Shown piece by piece: positions 38,588-45,801 of a stretch of DNA of 64,000 bases. Numbering within the stretch: the stretch's first letter is position 1; every line of letters starts with the position of its first letter. A program made the translations under genes and the position numbers. The stretch spans positions 1-64,000 of the forward strand of contig JAOULO010000005.1 of assembly GCA_029881995.1 (NCBI GenBank). The letters are read 5' to 3'. The notes beneath the pieces are model-generated. The model was not told the DNA's origin. It was given only the letters and a program-made list of their open reading frames with translations, and did no database searches. The stretch comes from Gammaproteobacteria bacterium. GTDB taxonomy: Bacteria; Pseudomonadota; Gammaproteobacteria; UBA6429; Thiohalophilaceae.

Positions 38588-39930
38588 AAATAAAAAAACA
38601 ACGTGTCATTATCATCGGTGGTGGCTGGGCCGGGCTGGCCGCTGCCGTGGAATTGTCGCGTCATAGTGAATTCAAAGTCACCCTCTATGAAGCGGCACGA
38701 CAGCTGGGTGGGCGTGCCCGTCGGGTACCTTTCAATGAACAGGGTGTCGACAATGGCCAGCACCTGTTGATTGGTGCATACAAGGATACCCTGACATTAA
38801 TAGAATCACTCGGCGTCAATCTTGAAGAAAAATTCCTGCGCCAGCCACTGGATCTGACCATTCGAAGTCCATTAAAACGGCAAACAATCAAACTCAAAGC
38901 CTCCAGACTCCCTGCTCCCATGCATTTACTGATGGCCCTGCTGAGCTGTCGAGGTTTCAGTTTAATAGAACGTATCCGGGCCCTGCAATTTGGCACCCGT
39001 CTGTTTATGCATGGGTTTAAGTTCAAGGGTGATATCTCAGTAGCTGAACTGATGTATCGATACCGGCAGCCAAAAAGCCTGGTAGAAAAATTCTGGGGGC
39101 CATTATGTATCGCTATTATGAATACCCCAGTAGCCCAGGCCTCTGCCTCGGTCTTTCTTAGAGTGTTGCACGATTGTTTTCGAAATCACCAACAGGATTC
39201 AGATCTACTGTTTGCCAAAGACAACTTAGGTAAACTGTTACCAGACCCCGCTACTGATTTTATCGAGAAAAACAATAACACCATCAAGCTTGGCCAACGG
39301 ATTACCCATCTGGAGATCGACAAAGGTAAACTCTATGGCATGATGATCGATGATCAAATGGTCGATGCCGATCATATTATCCTGGCCACATCACCTTCGG
39401 CCTGCCACAGACTGATCAGTGATCAACCCGATCTCAAGCAACTGGAACAACAACTGGCAAGCTATCACTACCAACCGATCTGCACGATTTATTTACAATA
39501 TCCCCCCGAAGTCAGTACAGGGAGTCCGATGATAGGTATCCTCGGCGGCTATGCCCAATGGCTGTTTGACCGTAGTATCTATGGTCAGGATGGTCTGATG
39601 GCCGTGGTCATCAGTAGCGAAGGGCCACACATGGAACTCGATAATGAGCAGCTTATCGAACAGATCAGCAAAGAACTGTCCCTGCTTTATCCTGACTGGC
39701 CTGCACCAGAGACCTCCATGGTCATTAGAGAAAAGCGCGCCACCTTCCACTGCTCGCCCGACATCAATGAAAACCGCCCCGACAACACCACCCCCGTTGA
39801 AGGTTTATGGCTGGCTGGTGACTATACCAACACTGGATACCCCGCCACCCTCGAAGGTGCAGTACGAAGTGGGTTAGAATGTGCCCACCAGCTCATCGAT
39901 AAACTTAAACCGGAGCAAACCACCGGCTAA
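38563..39930 (+). CDS. hpnE: hydroxysqualene dehydroxylase HpnE
   Basis: 455-residue FAD-dependent amine oxidase-like protein. The dinucleotide motif VIIIGGGWAGLAAAVELSRH (about 15-34) and GGRARRVPF open the FAD domain; GLWLAGDYTNTGYPATLEGA closes it near the C-terminus. It reduces hydroxysqualene to squalene. It completes the HpnCDE route, which bacteria use for hopanoid or squalene production. No squalene-hopene cyclase is in the window. Confidence 0.92.
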   Translation: MAATESKIEIKKQRVIIIGGGWAGLAAAVELSRHSEFKVTLYEAARQLGGRARRVPFNEQGVDNGQHLLIGAYKDTLTLIESLGVNLEEKFLRQPLDLTIRSPLKRQTIKLKASRLPAPMHLLMALLSCRGFSLIERIRALQFGTRLFMHGFKFKGDISVAELMYRYRQPKSLVEKFWGPLCIAIMNTPVAQASASVFLRVLHDCFRNHQQDSDLLFAKDNLGKLLPDPATDFIEKNNNTIKLGQRITHLEIDKGKLYGMMIDDQMVDADHIILATSPSACHRLISDQPDLKQLEQQLASYHYQPICTIYLQYPPEVSTGSPMIGILGGYAQWLFDRSIYGQDGLMAVVISSEGPHMELDNEQLIEQISKELSLLYPDWPAPETSMVIREKRATFHCSPDINENRPDNTTPVEGLWLAGDYTNTGYPATLEGAVRSGLECAHQLIDKLKPEQTTG

Positions 39931-39944
39931 AGCAGGACCCAAAC

Positions 39945-40691
39945 GTGACCAACATAAAGCAATACCAGCCCGCACAAGATATTCTCAAAGATCGTATCAT
40001 CCTCATCACCGGTGCCACCGGAGGTATTGGCAGTGAAGTCAGCAAAACCTGCGCAGCCAGTGGTGCCACCGTCATCCTGCTCGACAAATCCATTCCCAAA
40101 CTGGAAAAACTCTATGACGAAATAGAACAGGCCGGTCACCCCCAGGCCGCCATCATCCCGGCAGATCTGGCCGGAGCCACACCCGCCGATTACAACATCA
40201 TCATCGACACCATCGAAAAAGAATTCGGCAGACTGGATGGCCTACTACACTGCGCCGCATTTCTAGGTAACCGCTCCCCCATCGAGCAATACAACCTCGA
40301 AGAGTGGAACAAGTCCATGCAAATCAACCTCACAGCGCCTTTTTTATTAACACGCGCCTGTATGCCGCTGTTAAAAAAATCCGAAGATGCATCGGTTGTG
40401 TTTACCACTGCCAGTATGGGTCGTCATGGCAAAGCCTACTGGGGAGCCTACGGCATCGCCAATGCGGCAATTGAGAATATGATGCAGATACTTGCCGATG
40501 AAGTTGAGAACAATACCAATATTCGAGTGAATAGTATTGATCCGGGGGAAGTGCATACGCCGTTTTGGGTTAAGGTGTTTCCGGGGGTGGATCCTGCTAA
40601 CTGGGCGAAGGCTGTGGATGTTGTTGGTGGGTTTGTTTATTTGCTTGGGGCGGATTCGAAGGGTGAAACTGGGAAGCAGTTTAGTCTCTAA
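39945..40691 (+). CDS. YciK-like short-chain dehydrogenase/reductase, catalytic Lys replaced
   Basis: 248-residue SDR. The NAD(P) motif is LITGATGGIGSEVSK (about 20-34), with NLTAPFLLTRACMPLL and VFTTASMGRHGKAYWGAYGI. The start is a GTG with AGGA upstream. In canonical SDRs the catalytic Tyr is followed four residues later by Lys (YxxxK). Here the matching site reads YGIAN, with Asn. E. coli YciK and most relatives keep the Lys at this site. The Ser of the triad seems present (TTASMG). In Pseudomonas a YciK-like gene follows ubiG and mupP; here rmuC and hpnCDE lie between. Its substrate is not known. Confidence 0.85.
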   Translation: MTNIKQYQPAQDILKDRIILITGATGGIGSEVSKTCAASGATVILLDKSIPKLEKLYDEIEQAGHPQAAIIPADLAGATPADYNIIIDTIEKEFGRLDGLLHCAAFLGNRSPIEQYNLEEWNKSMQINLTAPFLLTRACMPLLKKSEDASVVFTTASMGRHGKAYWGAYGIANAAIENMMQILADEVENNTNIRVNSIDPGEVHTPFWVKVFPGVDPANWAKAVDVVGGFVYLLGADSKGETGKQFSL

Positions 40692-40718
40692 ATTGGTTCC
40701 CTCTAAATTGGTTCCCTC
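40689..40718 (+). repeat. 15-bp tandem duplication at the SDR stop codon
   Basis: TAAATTGGTTCCCTC is present twice in a row, at 40689-40703 and 40704-40718. The first copy includes the stop codon of the SDR gene, and the second runs into the REP-like unit. It looks like a slippage or insertion scar. Confidence 0.9.
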
Positions 40719-40747
40719 TCCCTTGGGGAGAGGGCTAGGGTGAGGGG
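40714..40747 (+). repeat. REP-like palindrome
   Basis: A stem CCCTCTCC/GGAGAGGG is followed by CTAGGGTGAGGGG, the same design as unit 1 at 35147-35180. It follows the SDR gene and may terminate or stabilise its transcript. Confidence 0.8.
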
Positions 40748-40749
40748 CT

Positions 40750-41052
40750 GGTTGTTATTACCTTTTAATTTGAATCGACTATCGTCGAGCTGGATCTAAG
40801 TCAGGTCTCGTCCTGACAGACGAGGAACTTTTTTCAGCACAAAAAAGTTCCCAAAAAGTGCTCCCCCTAAGATGGCGCAAACATGTGTTCGGGTTTTGGT
40901 TTTTTGTTGAGCATTGGCAGAAGGGGCATCCCAGCCCCTCTGCCAATGCGGCGACATCCCTGTCGCCCCCTATCTATATTTTAAAAAACAAAAACCCAAA
41001 CACGCGCCATCAAAGGGGGCAACCCCACAGCGAATTAGCAACCTTGTTTAAA
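40750..41052 (+). repeat. structured repeat, copy A (putative structured RNA)
   Basis: No protein is encoded. In order: hairpin H1 (TCGAC/GTCGA with loop TATC, 40775-40788); hairpin H2 (GTCAGG/CCTGAC, 40800-40817), whose loop CTCGT pairs with ACGAG at 40820-40824 (pseudoknot); hairpin H3 (11 bp, 40824-40851), whose loop AGCAC pairs with GTGCT at 40858-40862 (second pseudoknot). A 141-bp palindromic body (40871-41011) follows, bounded by GATGGCGC/GCGCCATC and holding the stem GCATTGGCAGA/TCTGCCAATGC and the hairpin GGCGACA/TGTCGCC. The tail has GGGG-GCAA-CCCC and AGCGAATTAGC. Ends are set by where similarity to copy B fades. Copy B keeps all pairings with different bases, which supports a selected structure. 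Function unknown. Confidence 0.8.
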
Positions 41053-41056
41053 AACC

Positions 41057-41239
41057 TGTAAGTTTTAGTAATGTGTCGTTGTTCATAAAAACACCAACCA
41101 CAACCCCCACCCCAATCAACCCGTTGCACCACAACACAGGCAAGAGTAGTCTTATCCCTATTATGTCTTTATATGGGAAATAGGTGGAATCTGCCTATTA
41201 CGGTAAATTACGGAATCTGTTTAAGACACTGTTAGGCGT
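41057..41239. other. non-coding stretch before the lipoprotein gene, with an attC-like fragment
   Basis: No gene is seen. The last bases before the lipoprotein ATG are GTTAGGC (41231-41237), which fits the GTTRRRY core site that precedes a gene cassette in integrons. I could not find the matching partner core or a full attC fold, so this is weak. A short direct repeat (GGAATCTG) occurs twice near 41187-41219. Confidence 0.3.
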
Positions 41240-41671
41240 ATGGAAAGGTTTGTGAAAATATTAATTTTAGTTTTACTTCTATTTTCTCTAATGGGGTGTG
41301 GAAGAAGTATTGAATACGATTCTAAGTATGAACTACTTGGAAAGACAGTAGTCTTTAAAACGCCAATGCTGTATACAAGTAATCTAAAAAGAAACATTAT
41401 TGGTAGCGAAGGGTATAAATACAATCGGTATTTAATTAGAGAGAGAGAAGTCCAGTCATATTACGATCATTTCTATAAATCTGGGAAAGCAGAATTCGAG
41501 AAGATAAAAAAAGGTATGGCGTTTAAAATTAATAAAAGTTATGAGGTGATCCCTTGGGGTTTACAAACAGCATTTTCTTCTAAGTATCGTATTTTAGTTT
41601 TATTAGACGATAAAAAACATGCGTCTATAATTTTAGAAGTGAAAATTAGAGAAGATGAAATACTTAGGTAA
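41240..41671 (+). CDS. small lipoprotein of unknown function
   Basis: 143 residues. A lipoprotein signal peptide (FVKILILVLLLFSLMGC) ends in the lipobox LMGC, so the mature protein should be lipidated at Cys20. The remainder is basic and has no domain I recognise; it includes KYELLGKTVVF and KYRILVLLDDKKHASIILEV, suggesting a beta-rich fold. The gene is markedly AT-rich compared with its neighbours, uses A/T-ending codons and lies between two inverted repeat copies, all signs of acquisition. The ATG has no good Shine-Dalgarno; a GTG four codons in follows GGAAAGG and could be the true start. Confidence 0.7.
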   Translation: MERFVKILILVLLLFSLMGCGRSIEYDSKYELLGKTVVFKTPMLYTSNLKRNIIGSEGYKYNRYLIREREVQSYYDHFYKSGKAEFEKIKKGMAFKINKSYEVIPWGLQTAFSSKYRILVLLDDKKHASIILEVKIREDEILR

Positions 41672-41689
41672 GCGATCATGGGGTCAGAT

Positions 41690-41878
41690 TGAACCTCCCC
41701 CGGTTTAACGGACACTTTTAATCGGTAGCAAGCGCTACCCAAAAGGAGTGTCTCAATGAGCAGAACAGGTAAACGTAAGCCATACAAAACGTACACGAAA
41801 GAGTTTAAACTGGAAGCCCTGAAACTGATGACAACATCAGATAAACCGGCCAGTGAAATAAATAATCAAGTGAAATAA
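41690..41878 (+). mobile_element. IS3-family insertion sequence remnant with truncated transposase OrfA
   Basis: The left end reads TGAACCTCCCCCGGTTTAAC then GGACACTTTT, resembling IS3-family terminal repeats. An AGGAGTG ribosome site precedes an ATG at 41756. The open frame gives MSRTGKRKPYKTYTKEFKLE and ALKLMTTSDKPASEI, typical of the start of IS3 OrfA, then leaves homology and stops after 40 codons. The rest of OrfA, OrfB and the right end are missing. A 17-bp tandem duplication (AGTGAAATAAATAATCA, 41852-41868 and 41869-41885) covers the break. Confidence 0.75.
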
Positions 41879-41921
41879 ATAATCAGGGACAGACCACGAA
41901 TAATCTCCCCTCTCCTATTAA

Positions 41922-42230
41922 TTTAATCAAGACAGCCAATTCGCTTCGGGTTTAGTGCCGACTTTGATGGCGCGTGTTTGGGTTTTGGTTTTTTAAAATA
42001 TAGATAGGTGGCCGCAGGGATGCGGCCGCATTGGCAGAGGGGCTGGGATGCCCCTTCTGCCAATGCTCAACAAAAAACCAAAACCCAAGCACACGTCTGC
42101 GCCATCTCAGGAGGAGGACTTTTTGGATACTTTTTTGTCCTTAAAAAAGTATCTCGACCATCCGTTCGAGAACGGATTTAGATCATCATCGCGATAGCGA
42201 TTCAAACTAAAAAGATAATGCCAAGAACCC
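41922..42230 (-). repeat. structured repeat, copy B, inverted relative to copy A
   Basis: Read on the minus strand this repeats copy A's order. H1: ATCGC/GCGAT with the same TATC loop (42188-42201). H2: ATCCGT/ACGGAT (42160-42177), loop pairing with TCGAG at 42153-42157. H3: GATACTTTTTT/AAAAAAGTATC (42126-42153), loop AGGAC pairing with GTCCT at 42115-42119. The palindromic body is at 41966-42106, with the identical stem GCATTGGCAGA/TCTGCCAATGC and a changed hairpin GGCCGCA/TGCGGCC. The tail is AGCGAATTGGC. The rest of 41879-42342 holds only this element and the relic at 42247-42276; I see no gene. Confidence 0.8.
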
Positions 42231-42246
42231 ATCTGATCACCCCACC

Positions 42247-42276
42247 CTGGCAGAGGGCCAGGACGACCCTTCTGCG
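42247..42276 (+). repeat. partial relic of the structured-repeat palindrome
   Basis: GGCAGAGGGCCAGGACGACC and TTCTGC closely follow the central palindrome of copy B (GGCAGAGGGGCTGGGATGCC then CCTTCTGC). Only this part of the element is recognisable, 17 bases outside copy B. Confidence 0.5.
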
Positions 42277-42342
42277 GAAAGGTAAAAGATTAATTTAACA
42301 ACAGTCCGGGCTTTAACTTTCCTACCCTTTTTAAATCTTCTC

Positions 42343-44253
42343 TTAAATTTTAAATTGTCTGACAAGCCCCTGAAGCTGCAATGCAAGCTCTGCCAGTGCC
42401 TGACTGGAAGTTGCCGTCTGTTCGGCACCATGGGTCACATCTTCAGCCATCGTATTGATATTAACAACGTTCCGGTTTATCTCTTCTGCCACGGCACTCT
42501 GTTCCTCGGCTGCACTGGCGATCTGGGTATTCATGTCACTGATATTGGCAACAGCGGCAGTGATTTTTTCCAGTGAACTACCTGCCTCTGCTGCCTGCTC
42601 TACGCTTGCCTGAGCGGCTTCATTTCCTTTTGCCATGGCTTCTACCGCATTGCTTGCGCCGCTTTGCAGTTGATCGATCATGGTCTCAATTTCCTGGGTG
42701 GACTGCTGAGTACGAGATGCCAGGGTACGAACTTCGTCAGCTACAACCGCAAAACCTCGACCCTGTTCACCGGCTCTTGCTGCTTCAATGGCCGCATTCA
42801 GGGCCAGCAGGTTAGTCTGTTCGGCAATTTCCTTAATAACATCCAGTACACTACCGATATTTTCAGACTGAGATTTAAGCAGCTTGATCACTTCACCCGC
42901 TGAGCCAACTTCACTTGCCAAAGAATTAATTGTTTCAATGGTTACCATGACAACCCGTTTACCATTTTCTGATTCAGTATCGGCATTACTTGCTGACTGT
43001 GAGGCTTCCGTTGCGTGTTTGGCAACCTCCTGTACCGTGGCTGTCATTTCATTCATGGCGCTGGCAACCTGATCGATCTCATGTCGTTGTTTATTTACTC
43101 CAGTATTTGTAATACTGGTAATATTTGACATCTCTTCCGATGCAGCTGCCACCTCTTCAGTATGTCTAGCTACATCTGTAACCAGACCATGAACCTTTTC
43201 TGCAAACTTGTTAAAGGAGCGGGCCAGCATGGATATTTCATTTTTACCCTGTTCGGTTAACCGAAGCGTCAAATCACCTTCACCTTCCGCAATATCTTCC
43301 ATGGCTGAAGCTGCCTGGTTTAAAGGTTTGGTGATGCCCCGGGTAATAAAAGCCGCGATAAGCAGGCCGATGATGATGGCACCTAGTCCCACCATAAGCG
43401 CAATATTTCTGGCACTGGCCAACGCAGCAAGATACTCCGTTCGATCCATGACAATTTCCAGCACGCCTATTGGGTTTCCGGAAAAATCATTTATCGACCG
43501 ACCATAAACTGTAACAGGGGTATCATGTAAACTGGCATAACGAATCACAGTTTCACCTGCCACTCCATCCTGCAGGTCCTGTGCCGTTAACATATCTGTG
43601 TCCTTGATAGTCGAAGCGAACTTCTTAAACACACCCTCTCTAACAAGATGCAGGCCAATATCAACATTATAATTTTTCTTAAACGCATCAAAAAACTGCT
43701 GTCCAAATGACATACCAAATTCCACTGAGCCAACATGCTCTCCTTCATGAAAAACGGGTACCATGCCACGCACACCGAGGCCGGCTACACCAATCTCTAC
43801 ACCACGCACTGGAGTTTTTTCCGTATTGGTCTTTACTACCGTTTTGCGGAACGAAGACAGATCGTCTCCAAACTTTTGGGTTTTGTGGATTCTTGAATAT
43901 GATATTGCGGGTGGTGTATGAAACTGAAACTGCCTTACACCATACTGCTCTTTCATTACCTTGAATGACGATACCAGAATGGCATTAAGTCCCTCACGAT
44001 TATCTTTAGCAAAGGCAGTATGCACCTCGGGAATATTGGCTACCAGGGCACTCATGGCCTCAGCCATACGACCTTCCTGAGAAACTTGCGCCAGGGCGTT
44101 CTCATACAGACCATTCAACTCACGCTGCTCCGCGCTATTGATAATGGATTCAATTTTGTTGAGTGTAATCGGTGTGATGAGTGCAATGGTCAGTAACAGA
44201 ACCAGTGTGAACCCCAAAGTGATTTGATAACCAATCCTGATATTCTGAAACAT
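42343..44253 (-). CDS. methyl-accepting chemotaxis protein with periplasmic double-Cache domain
   Basis: 636 residues. TM1 is about residues 10-30 ([19 protein letters not shown]). The periplasmic sensor (about 35-280) contains [19 protein letters not shown], the signature of dCache_3-type domains. TM2 is about 284-305 ([19 protein letters not shown]), then a HAMP domain ([20 protein letters not shown]). The signalling hairpin tip [20 protein letters not shown] is at about 485-505. It relays ligand binding to CheA/CheW. The ligand is unknown. There is no C-terminal CheR/CheB-docking pentapeptide. It is transcribed alone, convergent toward the repeat island. Confidence 0.93.
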   Translation of the reverse strand: MFQNIRIGYQITLGFTLVLLLTIALITPITLNKIESIINSAEQRELNGLYENALAQVSQEGRMAEAMSALVANIPEVHTAFAKDNREGLNAILVSSFKVMKEQYGVRQFQFHTPPAISYSRIHKTQKFGDDLSSFRKTVVKTNTEKTPVRGVEIGVAGLGVRGMVPVFHEGEHVGSVEFGMSFGQQFFDAFKKNYNVDIGLHLVREGVFKKFASTIKDTDMLTAQDLQDGVAGETVIRYASLHDTPVTVYGRSINDFSGNPIGVLEIVMDRTEYLAALASARNIALMVGLGAIIIGLLIAAFITRGITKPLNQAASAMEDIAEGEGDLTLRLTEQGKNEISMLARSFNKFAEKVHGLVTDVARHTEEVAAASEEMSNITSITNTGVNKQRHEIDQVASAMNEMTATVQEVAKHATEASQSASNADTESENGKRVVMVTIETINSLASEVGSAGEVIKLLKSQSENIGSVLDVIKEIAEQTNLLALNAAIEAARAGEQGRGFAVVADEVRTLASRTQQSTQEIETMIDQLQSGASNAVEAMAKGNEAAQASVEQAAEAGSSLEKITAAVANISDMNTQIASAAEEQSAVAEEINRNVVNINTMAEDVTHGAEQTATSSQALAELALQLQGLVRQFKI

Positions 44254-44527
44254 GCCTTGTATCTAGCCTCGTAATTTTGAGATAACTTCCATGACAACGA
44301 GGTATAAAGGAATGTCCTGACCCCGAGCCAACTGATATCTATATCAGCAGACCCTTATCGTTCAAACTTTAAAAGACTTTATTTTTTTGTGACATTATAT
44401 TGAAAATATTTTTATTGTTTTTCAATAAGTTACTGAACAGCACTTCAAACAATGCAAAAATATGTAAATTCTTCTGTTTTTTAGGGGAAAATCAGCTGAG
44501 AACTGACCAAATCACCCGCCATCCAGT

Positions 44528-45583
44528 CTATTTCATAAGATCAACATGGACTCCCTGCTTCTCCAGGCGATCTGCCCGATCTGAAATAAACCGCTGAAAA
44601 CTCGGCTGTCCTCGGTAGGCCCCAGTCGCCACATAATCCATCACCGACTGTAAATGGAAAGATTTTAAATAAGCCTCGGTTCGAATCACCTCTTTACCTC
44701 GCGGATCAAAAAACACCATACTTGGGGCATACTGAACCTTCAGGTCTTTGGCCCATTTTCTTGCCGTAGTCCGTCTACCATCAAAGACCACCAGTTTTTC
44801 ATCTGACCACATATCCAGCCGAATGACATTGAAGCCATCCAGTTGTAACAGGGTGTCTTCACGTTTGAAGATATCCTTATGCAACTCATCACACTCCTTA
44901 CACTGATGTTGTTCGAACAGAACCAGAATGGGTTTATCGTTTTTATCGGTCAGATTTACAAGGTTATAGGGTGGTTTTTCCAGAAAGGGTTGAGAATGCA
45001 GTTTGCCACTGGCCTTAATGGGATTACGTTGCTGGTAAAATTCCCGAAAGGCAATCTTCTTTTCCTGGTGCAGGCGAACATAGTCCAGGGCGGCATCAAA
45101 CTTATCCGGTGCGTAGTAGCCATTAACCCGCAGTGCGATATTGCCCTTTTCATCCAGGAACAACATGGTGGGTGTAAACATGACCTTCATGCGAGCAGCG
45201 AAGAGCTTTTCACGGGCACCGGTACCATCAACCCAGGTGATATCGCGATCGCCCCACATATTGATGGCGATAACATCAAAGTGCTGGCGGGTCTTTTTGG
45301 CAATGCGGCGCTGGCCAAAATTATCACGCAGCAACTTGGAACAATAAGGGCAACCATCCTGATAAAAGTAAAGAATAAGCCTTTTTTCCTTAGCGGCGGC
45401 TTCCTCGATATCGTCCTTGAAGTCCATGAAGGAGGATTTAAACCAGCTGGGCTGTTCGTGATAGCCTGGATTGACCATGCCCTCACCCAGCTGCCCTTCC
45501 GCAGAGGCGGCAATAACACCCTGACAAACCTGGAGCAATAACAGACTGATTGATATTTGCTGAATAATTGTATGGTGCCGCAT
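44528..45583 (-). CDS. periplasmic protein with two thioredoxin-like domains
   Basis: 351 residues. The signal peptide ISISLLLLQVCQGVIAASA is followed by domain 1 (about 50-180) with the redox motif DGCPYCSKLL, and domain 2 (about 205-330) with HQCKECDELH. Both have the cis-Pro-like segments FTPTMLFLDEKG and YAPSMVFFDPRG. It looks like a tandem SoxW/DsbD-gamma type thiol reductase. Possible roles are reduction of periplasmic disulfides, cytochrome maturation or sulfur metabolism, and I cannot choose between them. It is divergent from a diguanylate cyclase gene. An imperfect palindrome (45626-45638 with 45661-45670) lies in the shared upstream region. Confidence 0.82.
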   Translation of the reverse strand: MRHHTIIQQISISLLLLQVCQGVIAASAEGQLGEGMVNPGYHEQPSWFKSSFMDFKDDIEEAAAKEKRLILYFYQDGCPYCSKLLRDNFGQRRIAKKTRQHFDVIAINMWGDRDITWVDGTGAREKLFAARMKVMFTPTMLFLDEKGNIALRVNGYYAPDKFDAALDYVRLHQEKKIAFREFYQQRNPIKASGKLHSQPFLEKPPYNLVNLTDKNDKPILVLFEQHQCKECDELHKDIFKREDTLLQLDGFNVIRLDMWSDEKLVVFDGRRTTARKWAKDLKVQYAPSMVFFDPRGKEVIRTEAYLKSFHLQSVMDYVATGAYRGQPSFQRFISDRADRLEKQGVHVDLMK

Positions 45584-45801
45584 TTGCCTCTCTCCACCTT
45601 TTCCATCTGCTTACTATTTAGTCTAACGTTATTACAGGAATTTCGGCCTGTTCTTCCTGGCCTGTAACGTCATTTAACACGATACCCCGAATTCCAGAGT
45701 GACAATTAATTGACTATATGCCATGACTCCAGTCAGATGCAAATGCAAGCGTTTGATTTTGTGTGACAAATTTTTAACACTTTTAATCTACCCCGTGTGG
45801 C

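Noticed and set aside
40871-41011. Palindromic body read as a simple intrinsic terminator of the SDR gene
   Set aside because: It is too long, is conserved in a second inverted copy and is joined to covarying hairpins and pseudoknots outside the palindrome.
40750-42230. Retron or group II intron RNA
   Set aside because: No reverse transcriptase gene is present in the window and none of the conserved intron or msr motifs is seen.
44879-45541. 220-codon plus-strand frame opposite the thioredoxin-like gene
   Set aside because: The minus-strand gene has a signal peptide and two CxxC domains; the antisense frame has none of these.
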